A stretch of DNA of 64,000 bases from assembly GCA_013396525.1 (NCBI GenBank), contig VWYX01000913.1:202760-266759 (forward strand). Direction: 5' to 3'. Every line of letters starts with the position of its first letter. Within the stretch, counting starts at the first letter, position 1. This document shows positions 40,151 to 53,161 of this stretch, in pieces. Below the pieces are notes generated by a model. The model was not told the origin of the DNA. It ran no database searches and was given only the letters and a program-made list of their open reading frames with translations. The position numbers were made by a program, and so were the translations under genes. Source of the DNA: Chaetorhynchus papuensis. Taxonomy: Eukaryota > Chordata > Aves > Passeriformes > Rhipiduridae.

Positions 40151-43100
40151 TCAATACTCTGCTTGTTCAATGCTCACTGCAACACACGGGCCCGAAATGT
40201 CATATTCTGTGGCACTGCATGGAAAGTAGCATTTGAGCTAGGATTAAAAAAATTCATTAATTCTCTAGGGCAAAGGAGGTACAGTGATTAGCTGAGGGAT
40301 GCAAGAGCATATTTATTCTTCCCAGTCATATTTACATAAGCACGGAAGGGGCAGAAGAAACCAAAAACTCTGTGTCAGAAGGAATTTATGTAAAAAGGGA
40401 GCAAGCAGCTACTGCTGTACTGACTTCATTTTATGAAGAACTTTTTGTAATATATAATTGACCAGGTAAGTTTTTTTTTTTTGGAAATATGCGTACCTGG
40501 AAATATAAGATCACCTTACCAAGGTTAATGTTTGCTATTTAAAAACAAACTGCTGGCCAAAGTAAGTTCCTTTAGACTAGAGCAGAGCATTTTAAAAAGG
40601 TGTCTCCAAGCCAAACAGTGGAAATACAGTCAATAAAATTAGAGGTAACTGGTGTGCTGCTTCTTACACATTTGATATACTATTTGCACAGAGCAAATAG
40701 TTTAGCCTTGCCATTTCCTGAGTGTACGCTCATGGCTAAGTACAAAGAACTCTTTTTCAATGTTAAGACAGATGTAGAGGGAGGAGGTAAAAGCTGCAAT
40801 TACCTATTAGCTAAAACATTCATTGTTTCTGGTGAAGCACAGCAACTTCAGCCGAAACATCGGATGACTACCAAAGAAATCCAAAGAAAATGCAACTTAT
40901 TTAATTTAGCTTATTTATAGTTACTTATAATGTTATACCCACACAAATATGTTGGGGGATAAAATTACTCTGCATTTAAAAAGAGGGGGAATCTGGCAGG
41001 CATCTCAGATGCACACAGTGTCCACTGCAGGAACAGAGAATTTGAGGAAGCAAGGCAGACAACACCAGAAGAACCTGAAGCAGCAAGAGGAGTGTGGTGA
41101 AACCTGGTTCAGTGACACACAGATTCCCAGATCCAGCAACTTGCTGCTTTGGATTCCTGAAACCAACTTCATCCTTCACTCGTTTGAAAAGGCCTTTATT
41201 TAGAGAAGGAAAAAAAAAATCAAGAGGATTTACAAACCTTCTATCTTTGTGTGCTTTGGAATATTGGAGCACTTGGAAAAGCCCAAGTTTTCACTTCACT
41301 AGACAAGAAATATTCCAAGGTATGTTAATAAATATTTCAAAAAGACAAGGTGTCTTTCACTAACAGGTTCCTTTTTAAACCTGCAAAGCTTAAGACAAAT
41401 ACCTGAACTTTCAGACCAACAAATCATGTTTCACACTGGATATTGTTGGTTTCCCCAAACTGTGGTGAGGAACTCACTGTGAAACTTCCCTTTCAAACTA
41501 AACATGTTAATACTATAAATATACCTCACTTCTTAATTTTTTTGCTGAATCTCTGGTTTAGATTTTTGCTATTTATCTTTAGCATCAGGAGAGGTCTAAA
41601 CAAAGGGGAGCGATGTCAGTGAAATCAAACAGCAGAATTAATTTACAATTTAAACCATCAAAGGTGTGGAGCAGTTACAGATGTCAGTGAGTTACAGAAG
41701 CTCATCTTATCTGAAACCTTTGGCTCTGAACCACTGCAATGTCACCAGAGAACAGCTCCTGTTCTGCAGCACCCCCAGGGCTGGCTCTGCCCTGGCTGCT
41801 GTCAGGCTCTGCTGACCTGGGACTGGGCTGGGCTGAGCACTGTGCACAGCTGGTGCCTCCTTTGCTCCACACTGATGGATCAGTTCCACCTGACAACAGG
41901 AGTGACACTTCTCCACATCTACACCAAGTATTACTGCATTTATAGCAAACTGATTCCTCTGGGGATTCAAGAGATTCTTACAGAAAGCAGCTCCTGAGAA
42001 TAACCCGTGTCATGTGAGTTCATCTCAGCAATCTGCCTCTGGTTTAAATTTAATACAGTGATATACTCAAGTGCATTTCAAATAACTTTGAGGGAAAAAA
42101 ACCCAACAACGACAGAAGTATTTATGTGTTCTGTGTCATTATACTACAAGAAGAACACACCCTTGAGACTGAATATTAAATGCACTGGTTTGAACCATTC
42201 CAGCATTGTCAGTGTTTCCAGTGGTTTGTAACACGGTATAAAAACAAGCATCAAGCACAATAATTTTACTGTGGAAAGATATAGAACATTCTTACAACAC
42301 AAGAATTAATACCTAATTGGTTTTGATTTTGGTATTGGGAAGAATGAGAATGGTATTTTCTGGTTTAGTTTTACTGCACTGCTAACAGGAGCCAGCTTTG
42401 CAGCTTAGTGTCCCTGACATTCACCTGAACAACCAGCTCACCCCTCCAGCACTGCAACTTCTGCCTTCTTCTGTGGTGCTACAGCAAAGCTCTCATTTCC
42501 CCCTCACCCACCTTCAGGTGATGCCCTGAATGCCAGCGCTGGGGTATTCTAACTCATTTCCCTACACTAATTTCAAAATGCTGCTTTAAAAGAGAACTGT
42601 TTGTGCTTGGAAACACCACAGAACATCAGCAGAAGATAAATAAATTTGTAAAGTCAGAGTGACAGCAAGAAAGGATTGTGAAGTCAGCATTTATTACTGG
42701 TTTTATTATTATAAGTATTATCAGCATTCTCAGAAAAACTGAAGGAGTGAAAATTTGAGGCTGCAGACAGTATGATGTTTTCATCCTGAAGATTAGCCTT
42801 TTTGAGGGTGAGTGGAATAATTAAAAGCACAGTGCTAATCACTTCAGAAATTTCAATTTTTTGAACAGCTAAAATGAGCCACACAGGTAAGAATCAAAAG
42901 AGACCATGCTGCCCATGCTTCATGCTTTATCTACCTGATTTACCATGCTTGCTTGACAGGCACTGAGGGAAGAAGAGCTGCTCTTTGAGAGGCCACAGTA
43001 ACTGCTGAAGCTCTATTACCCCACTGCAGCTTTATCCTCATTTTAACTCCACACCCTCTCACCTATTTTCTTGCCATGTCCGTTTACTTGGGCTTCCTAC

Positions 43101-44007
43101 GCCAAGGAGTGAATCCAAAACACTTTTTCAAAGCGGGTAAGGGTGAGGAAAGGAATCTGAGAAGTAGGAAATTAGTCAAATGTCTACATATCTTTCCTCC
43201 TTATTGTATGAAATGTGTTGGGGTTTTGAGTGTTTGCCACATGTAAATGTTAAAGTGAGGCTGAAGCCTCCCTTTAAGTCAGGGGTGGGAAATCCACCAA
43301 GTCACAGTATTGGTTCCTCAAGTTTGTGGCCAAATACTAGAAACCTATAGGAATACATCATAATAGAAAAACATTTTTGCCTTAAAATCCCTTTATATAC
43401 CCCTTGTATACCCATTTAGAAATACATTTTCCTACTAAGACACTGAATCAATCGTTCAAAATTATTTTAGATTCTGTAACAGAAAAATGTTCTCTCTCAA
43501 GCATAAAAAAACCCCCACAGTAACTTAGAGAAATCTTAGAAGTCTATAAGGTACAGAAAGAACACATATTACCTCACATACCCATCCTTCAATTAACTTG
43601 TCATTTTCAACAGCAAAACTTAAATGCTTTTATCTAAACAGCTACAGAAAAACAGCTATTAAGTTTCTCCTTTCTGTAAAGCAACGATTAATATTTAATT
43701 GCATATTTTCCCTTTTCAAAGTTGCTCCTTCACAATTAGCACATACTCAGGTAATTTCAGTTCTAGCCGACGACATTCTACTTCATCACAAAGTTAAGTG
43801 GAAATACTGACAAGCAGCCTGGCTTTGAAGTAACTGCACAGATGTGGCTGTTGCACAAAAGTTTCTCTTTAGAAACTGCTCTACAGAGGCAGCACAGCTC
43901 CAGTTTGGGGCAGCCAGGAGCCCTGGAGCTGCAGTGAGTGGAAAAGCTGCCTGCACATCTGCCAGCCCCAGAAACAAACGCAGCTCCTGGGTTTGGATGA
44001 GCCTTAC

Positions 44008-44060
44008 CTGACACAGAGACTGTGTGAGACCTCACTCCTTGCTTCTCATTGTTGGCCAGC
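44008..44060 (-). CDS. PTK2: PTK2 exon e7: FERM-kinase linker (residues 376-392)
   Basis: Encodes LANNEKQGVRSHTVSVS, entering with the third base of K375 and leaving one base of the next codon (53 nt). The acceptor is ttttccag|gct and the donor tcag|gtaagg. This is the flexible linker before the autophosphorylation site and is the most variable part of the window's protein: human FAK reads LANSEKQGMRTHAVSVS here. The following intron of about 13.5 kb holds the box 6 microexon. Confidence 0.96.
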
Positions 44061-46490
44061 CTGGAAAACAGAGGTTGGAAGCGCTGAATGCTGTACATTC
44101 TTCAGAGGCACAAACCCCGGGAATTCATCCCAACAGGCACCTACTGTAATTAGCAGGGCTGGGCCACCTCCCCAGGCACAGGACGAGAGGGGGAGAGAAG
44201 GCAGAGAGGAATCTACCACTGCATCCCATCTGGGGGAGCCAGAGCAGATCTTAATCAGCAAAATTCACAGGAACCGAGTGAATTTGAAGGAAAACACAAA
44301 ACCTAAACTGTGCACACTTTTAAGGTGTGTGCAGTCTGACTGTGCTTCTACTTTCTGTGTGATCTGTGGGAAATGGGGTATGAACTGAGTCTCTGTCTGT
44401 AAGATGACTTATCCCGGACTGTTTTGAATTAATTTCCATGTCAACTAAATGAAGAAAACCAATTGCATTTAAATGTAGCTATGTTTTAATGTTCACTACG
44501 TTATGCATATATTGTTCATTATGTATAAATGTATTGCTCATTACATATAAATGTTCATTATGTTATGTAGATATTATGTCTATGTTATGTGACACATAAA
44601 TGTTCGTAAGGATCAGAAATTCTAACAAATTCTCAATTTTTCATCACTTACATATATAACCAAAATTTTCAATGGTCAAGAGAGCACTGCACTTCGTGCC
44701 TTCAGAAAGCAGGAATTTCATCTGGCAAAGGTAAATCTTCCCAGATGCAAGATGCTGTTGGTTGGTAGTTCTGTGTATTTGATAAAAGCTCTGCTGCCAA
44801 ACTCTGGGCACATGTAGTGCTCTTGTTAAAGAGACTCAAGTGCACAAATTTAGTTTTGGTAAACTGCCCCAAAAATGAGAAGAAGCTTTTCCTTCAAACC
44901 TTATTTTACCCCAGAAATCCTTACAAATAAAAAAGGGTTAAGCCTTACGTAATTAGAATGTTATTCCGTGTTTCTCACTAGTGCCTATTTAAGTAAACAG
45001 AATTTTTCCTGTTTCTTGAGTGCACACTAAATTTACTGATTTTACTGCTTCCAGTCTCAACTTTTCATCCCTGAATTTTAACTTCTCTCTTTCTACAGCA
45101 TTGAGACAGCTGCCTGATAGTGAGGGCTGCAGCAGAACCTCTGTGTAATCACTAATTCAGGAACAAATTGTATTCCATGCTCCATCCAGCAGTTAAGAAA
45201 GTAATAAAAATAGTTCTGAACTCCTTCCAGAAATAAAGGAAGAAATTAGGTGACCGGGTCAAAGCAGGCACAGCCCCTGTGTCCCAAAATGAAAAGGAGG
45301 AGGTGAAACACCATCAAGCACTGGATGTCACTGGGTCTTTCAGCAGTTACCTGGTGCCACGGGACAGGGGTGGCACTACCTGAGACAGTTCAAGGAGGAC
45401 ACTGCTGCTGTGTGACTCTAAACTCGGTTTGGATGTGGCCACTGAGAAAAAGATTACAAAAAAAGGAAAAAAAACAACCAAAAAGTGTCTTTGCTTTAAA
45501 GACTGGAGTGTAGGAGGCCACAACAAGGAACTGCCCATGGAAAGGTGAGGCAACCATGACAGCTTCCAGAAAGGATGGAGCCCCAGCCACTGACACCAGG
45601 GGAGTAGAGAATCATCACAAGGATTAAAGGCTTGCCTACATTAGAGACCACCAACTCCAGCAACAGAAGGAATTGTCTAAATCAGAGATAAACCAGAAAT
45701 TTATTCTTATTTACCTTAAAGTCTGGGAAGAAGAAAAATGCAGAGAGGTGTCTTAGCATAATTTTTAAGAATTATTAGATGCATATAACTTGTCTCAGCA
45801 CACCTTTGATAAAGTATCACCATAAAACCAACCAGGGAAAAAAATGCATTTCTGTTTGCCTGACATAGGATTGTTTTCTAGGCATCCACAGTTTTTACAG
45901 GAGAAGACTTTTCCTCTATTTAAAACAATGAAGAGGTATTTACTGTGCAATATGAATATTTAAATTAATAACTGCTATTCTTTATTACACTCAGCCTAGA
46001 TCCCAACTTCAACTGGCCCCATTATGGAAGTTTTATTAAGAGAGGGTGACATGACACTTTTATGATAGCAGCAAAAAGAGTATTTTCTGTATTTCACATA
46101 AGCCAAAAAGGGGACAATTAGGAAAAAGATGACCATAGACTGACTCACAGATTGAAATCACAATTCACAAACTGTTCAGCATCACTCCTATAATTAAATT
46201 TACTCGTGGACTCAAAAGAAATAGCCTGAATCTCAGTCCAGTCTTTTCCAAAACATCTTGCTTTTGTTATTGTCAAATATGATGCATGCATTATGAACTT
46301 TTTTCTTCAGATTTTCTTTGTGGTAGCCTTGTAGTTTAATATTGCTGTGAGGTTTTTATGCCCTACCTGCTGTTTGCCCTGGAATCCAAAAGCAACAGTA
46401 AAAGTTAGGCACGTGCAGAAAGTTCCGAAAGCATCACTATTTTTCAAAACAATTTTTTTAATACATAAGAAAAGAAAGCACAAAACTTAC
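44061..46490 (-). other. Intron e6-e7
   Basis: 2.4 kb. An AT-rich degenerate repeat built on ATGTTCATTATGT-like units lies at about 44480-44610. Otherwise unique sequence with no gene or exon seen. Confidence 0.88.
44480..44610. repeat. AT-rich degenerate repeat
   Basis: Repeated variants of TGTTCATTATGT and TATAAATGT over about 130 bp, with no strict period. Looks like an old minisatellite. Confidence 0.6.
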
Positions 46491-46521
46491 TTTGGTATTG
46501 ATGGTAAAGCTCTTTCACCTT
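46491..46521 (-). CDS. PTK2: PTK2 exon e6: linker with Src SH3 motif (residues 365-375)
   Basis: A 31-nt exon encoding EGERALPSIPK, with both end codons split. The acceptor is ttacacag|aag and the donor caaa|gtaagt. It carries the first proline-rich motif of FAK, P371-S-I-P374, which the Src SH3 domain binds next to the pY397 SH2 site. It is one of the shortest constitutive exons here and could be missed by gene finders. It is recognised by exact phase fit between e5 (leaves one base) and e7 (supplies the last base of K375). Confidence 0.94.
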
Positions 46522-48930
46522 CTGTGTAAACGAGAAGAAAACAGGATTAAAGCTTTTACAACTTTTCAAATAACCTCTCTCAAAGTGAAATATATACGTG
46601 CCTGAAACAATAATCATCACAATCTCTCAGGGAAACGGAGGTGATTCAAAAGAATGTTCTATACATTTATAAAGAGCAGCATATCAACAACTCCTTCTAC
46701 CCACTGATACAGACCTTCAGGCAAACTCTCATCTGAGGAAACAACATACACTGAATATAAAAGCTCTTTTTTATTCTTAACAAATAACTCCAATAAATCA
46801 CTTGCAGAAGGTGTGACATTATCTCATCTCTCTAGTAAGAAATGCTTTTCTTTTATCTCCAAGATGTCCTAAGTGCTAACATATAAATAGGACAATTGAA
46901 TCCAACTTGGATTTCCAAGTAAGACAACTGAAATAAATCATTAAAGCACATATTATCATATTGATTTCACACTGGGTTGAGACTGTACAATAATAATGTT
47001 TTGTGCCAGGGAGTAAGTCAGCTTTTTGTACAAATATTCAAATCTTTGCCAGTCTTTCTTTGAAAATGGCAATGTGTATAAAAGCTTGAATGTACATATT
47101 CAAGGGGATTTTTTTCGTATTGGATTTGATGAAACACTTGGTATTCCTGTGGGGAAGTTACTAATCCTTTAGCAAAACACCTTTTCAGTAGATGGGAGTA
47201 TGCAGGGAGGGAGAGAAGATGGGTAATTAAACCGTGTTTCACTCTCTAAATCAATGTAGCTCTGATCAAGTGACCTGAGAGAATGGCTACACTTGCAGAA
47301 AATAGTGACATACACTGCTCACACAAAATCATGTAAATTCTCACTTGTTTTTCTCACAAATTAAAATTTCCAGAAATTATAGATGTAAATACACCATTGT
47401 GTATTAAGGGACTGAGCACAGAAATGCTTGATACCCAAAAGCCACAATCAGCATGGCAAAATACACTGGTGGTTTGGTACATTTTTTTTGCTGCCTACAG
47501 GTAGAAAAGCACCATTTTGCTCAGCAACATCAGTCTGTTTTGATCTGTCTGATGGGGGATGTTGAAAGGGAAGTTGCAGAAAAGAAGGGAAACCAGAAGC
47601 TGCTGCAATTTGGAAGATGTGGAGCAGCTCAACAAAGTGAGCAAGAACCTGAAACTGGGGGCAGAGCAAGGACAGTAAGTTTATATAAGCACGTGAGAGA
47701 TAAAGGTACTGTGATATGTTAGGGTAAATGATACCTTTTGAGGAAGGAAACAGAAGGCAAAGATCCTAAGAGGCAGTGTGGAGTGACAAATATGAGACCA
47801 GTGGCATGAAGGTGCAGCCTGGCAATGAACGACTGGGGCACAGGTACCCAAAAAAGAGAGACTGTAATGGGCACAAGAGGATTCAGCCTAGAGGAAAACT
47901 GGGCAAAAGACATCGAGCTTGTAGGAACAGGCACAAGAGGCCTGCCCACTGCTATGCAGGCCTCCCCAGGGCTGTGAAGAACACTCAAAAGAACCTTAAA
48001 TTCTATGTGACACCAACAACTGGCAGTTATTAGTTGTGAAATCATCCCGTGTTCTGGCTTACACCAAGTTATGCTGCTACTGCTGGTTATTCCAATGCTG
48101 CTCCTACACTTGGCAACGGATTTAAGGCTTAGATGGTGCTGATAAATCACACGTGTTACTGGTGGAACAGTACAGTCTTCCTCTGGGTTCAAAGAACTTC
48201 ATTAAATTGTACATTTAACCTCATCATTCTGTATTTTTAAATCGAGGTAATGGATGCACATTTAATAAGCAGCTATTCAAAATAATTCTCCTTGCTCTTT
48301 AATACGTAGCTCCATTGCATGTTAACTGCACAGTATTCAAACTGCATTCTAAAGATGGAATTTTAATTTCCCCTTGGGCTTTTTTTTTTTTTTTGTGGAG
48401 TACCATATTTGGGGACTTCAGAAAGATCAGTGAATGATTTCATTACACTTGATAGGAATGATTTCATAACACTTGCAGGGCCACAATGCTTCATATGTTC
48501 AAGGTACTGAGCTCAGATCACATCTGACTGTTCTTCCCTCCTCCAGCCTCGTAAGAAAGTGAGAAATACCACAAGTGGCAGCTGCTAGTGTGTGCTGAAG
48601 TCAAATACTACCTATCAAAGAGGATCTAAAGGAGATAAAGAGAGAATCTGACTTGCCAGTGTGGTATTAAATTTCCTTAAGGAAGACAATCTCATTCTGT
48701 TCCCACAAGCCTCCGTTCCACTTTTTTGAACAGCTTCCTATCAGTGCAAAATGCAAAGCAAGGATCGTAATAAAACATAATAAATCGTAACAAAACCAAA
48801 TCTCAATTCCATTGTAATGGCAAATCCTTTCTAGGCACTTTGTGAGATAGGGAGCATGTGAACAGAAGTGGTCTTACACAGTAAGCAGAGAGTAACATGA
48901 GGTAATCAATGAGTTCGAAAAAGATGAAAA

Positions 48931-48990
48931 GAAGCGAAGGAAAGGTGAAAGAATTGAAGGAAAAGTGAAGGAAGTGAAGGAAAGGTGACA
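48931..48990. repeat. 20-bp purine-rich tandem repeat, three units
   Basis: Three consecutive 20-bp units at 48931, 48951 and 48971 share the core GAAGGAAA(G/A)GTGA. Similar only in part, so an older or drifting microsatellite-like tract. On the pre-mRNA strand it reads as pyrimidine-rich. Confidence 0.8.
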
Positions 48991-49559
48991 AGCATTGAAA
49001 CATTCTGGAAAACTGTGAGGAAAAGACAGGGATAGACAGAGAAAAGCAAAGACTCTGACCCAAGTTAAATGAGTTATTTGCTTCCAGATCCCCTGGGAAA
49101 CCAAGCAGCACACATGGATCCACCATATCCACAACTGTTGCACTTGATCATCTCCCTATTCACTGTCCCTAGCTGAATTCCACAGGATGTAACTGGCTTT
49201 GTGCTCATTACCATCAGAGCAACAGACCTGGACCCTTCTCCTCTGGCCTGATGAGGCTGAGAGATCTGGACAAAGCAGGCTCAGCCCTGGGAAGAAGGAA
49301 GAAGCACCCAGAACTGCCTGGAAGCCACAGCCTGGTGCCTGCAGGGACTGGCTACAGGGACAACACACCCCACTCGGCTGCTGGAGATGTGTGTCAAGTG
49401 CAGGGCTGTAAAAGGACAGAGGAAACTGGAAAAACAGGCAGATGTTTAAAAAAAAAACCCACAAAAAGGCATCCAGGTATCAAAAAAACCTCCTACACTA
49501 TTAAGTAGCACCAGAGGTGAACAGAGGTAGTAGTAATGGGGTCATCCAGAGAAGCTGTA

Positions 49560-49720
49560 GCTGCTCTATCCCGAAGTGTCCCAGGCCAGCTTGGACAGGG
49601 CTTGGAGCAACCTGGGATAGTGGAAGGTGTCCCTGCCCGTGGCAGGGGGTTGGAAGTAGATGAAATTTAAAAGTTGCACAAACCTGAACTATTCTGTGAT
49701 TCTTTCTGTGATTCTTTGCC
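49560..49720 (+). repeat. CR1 LINE 3' end, plus orientation
   Basis: Reads caggccagcttggacagggc, ttggagcaacctgggatagt, gcagggggttggaa and ends in the tail attctgtgattctttctgtg. It is the only CR1 seen on the strand opposite to PTK2 transcription. Confidence 0.88.
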
Positions 49721-50334
49721 TCCTCTATCACTGGCTATAATTAAAGAAAAAGAGAATCTGCGTGGAACTCCTGATCCTGCAGACGCCTACACTCTCTGGA
49801 TACAAACTGCTCACTTCAGGCACTGCTGCCCAAGCGGGTCCTCATTCTTTTACAGTTTATATCCCAAATAAAATACCAAATATTCATTAGTACCCCTGCA
49901 GGTCTGAAGTCAAAATTTCTCACTAACAGCATCCCAGTTAAGGCATATGTTGTTTTTCACAAGTTGAAACCCACAACATTTTTGCCGAGTTCTATATTCT
50001 TTTAAAGAAATGGGATATGTGTGGCTGTAGTGGGGTTTCCACTGCATTGTCCAGGTGTTTCCACTCGGAGCAGAGTTCCAAGCTGGACACAGCAGGTCCC
50101 AGGCAGCTCCAGTGGTCCCAGCCAGGCTGGGGGTACCAGGGGCAGTGTAAATTCTCCTCATCTGACTGAAATTATTATGAAAGCAAAAGCAGCGAGGGGT
50201 CAAACTGAAGAGGTAACAGAGGTAAAGAGGAAACAATCCTAAGAATGGGAACACATGTTGCCATTCCATTAAAATGAAAATGATGCCCAGGGTAAACCTG
50301 TGTGAAACAAAAAGCACTTAAGTGAATAACTTCA

Positions 50335-50570
50335 TGAACTATTTAGTTTTGGTATTTTTGAACACTTCCCTGGGTAGATTATTCCAATGCCTAACCACCC
50401 TTTTGGTGAAGAAATTTGTCCCAACATACAATTTAAACCTCCTCTGCAGCAACCTGAGCCTGTTTGCTCATGTCCTGTTACTTGTTAACTGGGAGAAGAG
50501 ACCAACCCTCATCGGGCTACAACCTCCTTTGAAGTAGTTGTAGACAGTGATAAACACCCCATAATCCAAA
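50335..50570 (-). repeat. Older CR1 LINE fragment
   Basis: Internal part of CR1 3' UTR: ttccaatgcctaaccaccct, gtgaagaaatttgtcc, ctcatgtcctgttacttgtt, gagaagagaccaaccc, caacctcctttgaagtagtt. No terminal tail is kept; divergence suggests an old insertion. Confidence 0.8.
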
Positions 50571-53043
50571 AGCTGATAATCAGTTCAACTTTTTACGAAT
50601 TTTTTTCATTTGTGTTCTTGGCCTCTAAATGTGATAATGGAAATAAAAATATTAAGTATAACGTTTCCATATGGGTCTAAAGGGACCTATCAAAACATTT
50701 GTGAAAAATAAAACAAACTGAATGGAAAAATGCCAAATACTGTCCACATCTGAAATATTACCAAGTGCTCTCCCCAAATTAAGAGGAACTGGATCATTAC
50801 TGGACAGCACAAAAACAGGCTCTGTTAGTAATCAAGATGGACAATTTATGAGGATGCTTTCAAAAAATGTAAATTTACAACAAAGAGGGGATCGGAAAGC
50901 TCAAAAAGGAGATAAAACATCTGTGGGATCAAGAGTAGCTTCATGATTTGTTTCTGATGTGTCTTATACAATCAAAGCTCACTGTGGGAGGGATCTGGGA
51001 ATGCAGATCATGATGGGGACAGCTCTCCCATAAAATGTTTAATGAATATGTTGAGTACTGCGATGAACTTCAAAAAAAGAAACCCGAGACAAAAGAAACC
51101 CAAAACTTATTTTAACTAGAGGGGTTCTCTTCATGAATGCATAAAGAGTAGTATTCCCAAATGTTACCTTATGTTCTGTTCAGTCACTGCCCATTTGCTC
51201 CATATTAAAATTCTGTGTTATAAGAACAGCACACAAATAAACACCCTGCACTAAATGCACTGATTTATCCTGCATTCACAACCACCAGCAAACCTCAGTG
51301 CAAGGCACAGGCAAATGAGAGACACTGCCCCTCAGAGAGCTCAAGTGAGCCTAGAAGATGTAGCAGCTGCTGCTAAGAAAGGTCAGAACAAGACAGGAAT
51401 TAGGAAGAAAAACTGCAAATGAACAAGTCAGTTTTGATGGGCACCACCACCAGTGTGGAAGTGGCAAGAACCGGACAAAGTCTCCATGTGCCCCCAAAGG
51501 AAAAGCAGAGACAGAGTCAGAGCTGTCCATTAATCCAGGGAAGAGGTCATGAATAAAAACATGAAAAAGTTTTAGAAGATCAACTGTGGCTACAACACTT
51601 CAGGATGGAAAGCAGCCAATCCAGTGGCATTAGAAGGAAAGTTTTGGGAGGGAATAATAAGGATTGTAGCAAACCCCAAACCATAATTTCTCAGAAAACA
51701 AGAGGCACAAAAGGCCTATACTCACAGGCACAGACTAGTCTAGTGACATGAAAATCTTGGATTGTGATGCCTATTTTATTTTTAGAACAATAAACTATTA
51801 TTATTACTGATAGTAGCTTATCCTTTTAGTGTCAGATTTTGGGGCCAGTGGTTCATCATCACTGAGTTGTACACCAGGTTGGCTTGGAGAGCTGAGTTTG
51901 TGTTGAGGGAGGATTTTCATTTGTGTGGAGGTAAGGCTGCACAACTAACACAGGTTCTAACAAAGCTGCTTGTGTTGGAGCTAAGGTCACTCACACATAC
52001 TAAGGGTCAGAAATACCAAAAACCATGCAAATTTAAGAATAATTTCAACAATTACCATTTGCTGTCAAGACATCTAACACCCACACATTTCTAAGACCAC
52101 ATTTTTTTTTAATCAATGACCAAGTGTAAGTTTGGGGATTTTTTGAGCCATGCACAGGCAGGATGTTACAGATGGACCTGGAAAAGACCTGAATTATGTT
52201 GACATTATCCCAGGGAAAACCTGTGGCAGAAAAAAGCAAGAACGTGGCTAAAAGATACTCAGTTTCACATTGAAGAGATGCTGGGATAGTTTATGTCCTT
52301 TCTTGTATTACAAACAGGGAAGAAGGAAATAGTTTATTGTTTTAGAAAGCAGGACGGTTGGATGAATTTCCATGAGGAAAAAGGAGAACAACAGGGAAGA
52401 AGAAAATTTCATTTTTAAACAGTTGTGCTTGAAAATTTTTCATTAATTAAAGCTTCTGAAAATTCTAATGAAATTTAATTAAATTCTCTCTAAAACTAGG
52501 TGTACCTGTAACCTCATCTCACTGCTTCCAGCTGATGAGTTGCTACAAAAACAACTGACAGACACTATAAAATGTATCTGTGCTTTACTTCTACTTTATG
52601 AGAGAAACTCATGAGACCTCTCAAGATTTTTATTTTTTAAATGGAAATGCTTTGAGTATCTAGGAAAAGGCAGAAACGAAGTAATTATCACCAGTCAGAA
52701 CCTTATCCAAATGCATCCTAACCAACCTCTCCGAATTTCCACTTGAATATTAGGGAATCACTTTACGAGATAACACACCCTTGTCAGGAGTGCCTTTAAT
52801 AATTACAATTTACTTCTGCAATTCAGGTTTGGAATTAGTGTAAAGCAGCGATTACTGAAACCAGTCTTAATTATCAACCACTACACAATTTTTGATGGAG
52901 TGACAATTTACTATCAGCGTTTCTCATGGCTCCTCCCAGCAAGAAAAGAGCCTCCAAGTAGTGAGGGTTTTGCTGCTACCTCTTGTCTTGTAGTCAAATG
53001 CAAAATAACCTCTGAGCAGCTGTGAGGATGAAGCCCTCCTTAC

Positions 53044-53161
53044 CTTTCTGAGGCCTGATGATGAAGGACTGCGTGGCCCCGTTCACCAGCCGGCAGTAGC
53101 CGTCGATCAGGTCAGCCATGTTCTCTGCAATGGTTAAGGATGGTGCTGTCACTGTCAGAGG
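53044..53161 (-). CDS. PTK2: PTK2 exon e5: end of FERM domain (residues 326-364)
   Basis: Encodes 39 residues, PLTVTAPSLT through FIIRPQK, plus the first base of the E365 codon. The acceptor is ttctgtag|cct and the donor aaag|gtaagg; 118 nt, phase 0 to 1. It holds the C-terminal helix of the F3 lobe (ENMADLIDGYCRLV) and the start of the FERM-kinase linker. Bird-type GATQSF replaces human GTSQSF. The exon is clearly richer in G, C and CpG than the flanking introns, as expected for coding sequence in this AT-rich region. Confidence 0.97.

Larger units (their letters stand above)
34250..44007 (-). other. Intron e7-m1 (long intron upstream of box 6)
   Basis: 9.8 kb, the longest intron part here. 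It holds a CR1 fragment at 40077-40150, an A run of about 19 at 37677-37695, a CpG-rich patch at 35149-35450, and a 17-nt segment at 37425-37441 with good splice signals but the wrong length for the frame. The 28-residue neuronal FAK insert is expected somewhere near the Y397 region; I searched for an 84-nt phase 1 exon and did not find one. Confidence 0.85.
46522..53043 (-). other. Intron e5-e6
   Basis: 6.5 kb. Contains a plus-oriented CR1 end at 49560-49720, an older minus CR1 piece at 50335-50570, three 20-bp purine-rich repeats at 48931-48990 and a T homopolymer at about 48380-48396. The stretch 47440-48190 is open in several frames on both strands but matches nothing I know. Confidence 0.88.

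Noticed and set aside
41739..41765. Another 18-nt phase-1 segment with AG/GT ends (EQELFS) in the same intron as box 6
   Set aside because: The donor is weak (gtgaca) and there is no conserved-looking flank; the 34232-34249 exon fits far better.
34250..44007. 84-nt neuronal insert of FAK (28 residues)
   Set aside because: I tested phase-1 candidates behind TGCAG-type acceptors; all had stops or no donor at 84 nt. It may be absent in birds or have an acceptor I did not test.
47719..48192. Long open frames on both strands (157 codons minus, 85 codons plus)
   Set aside because: Looked for a retrocopy or endogenous retroviral piece; no motif, poly-A tail or flanking repeats were seen.
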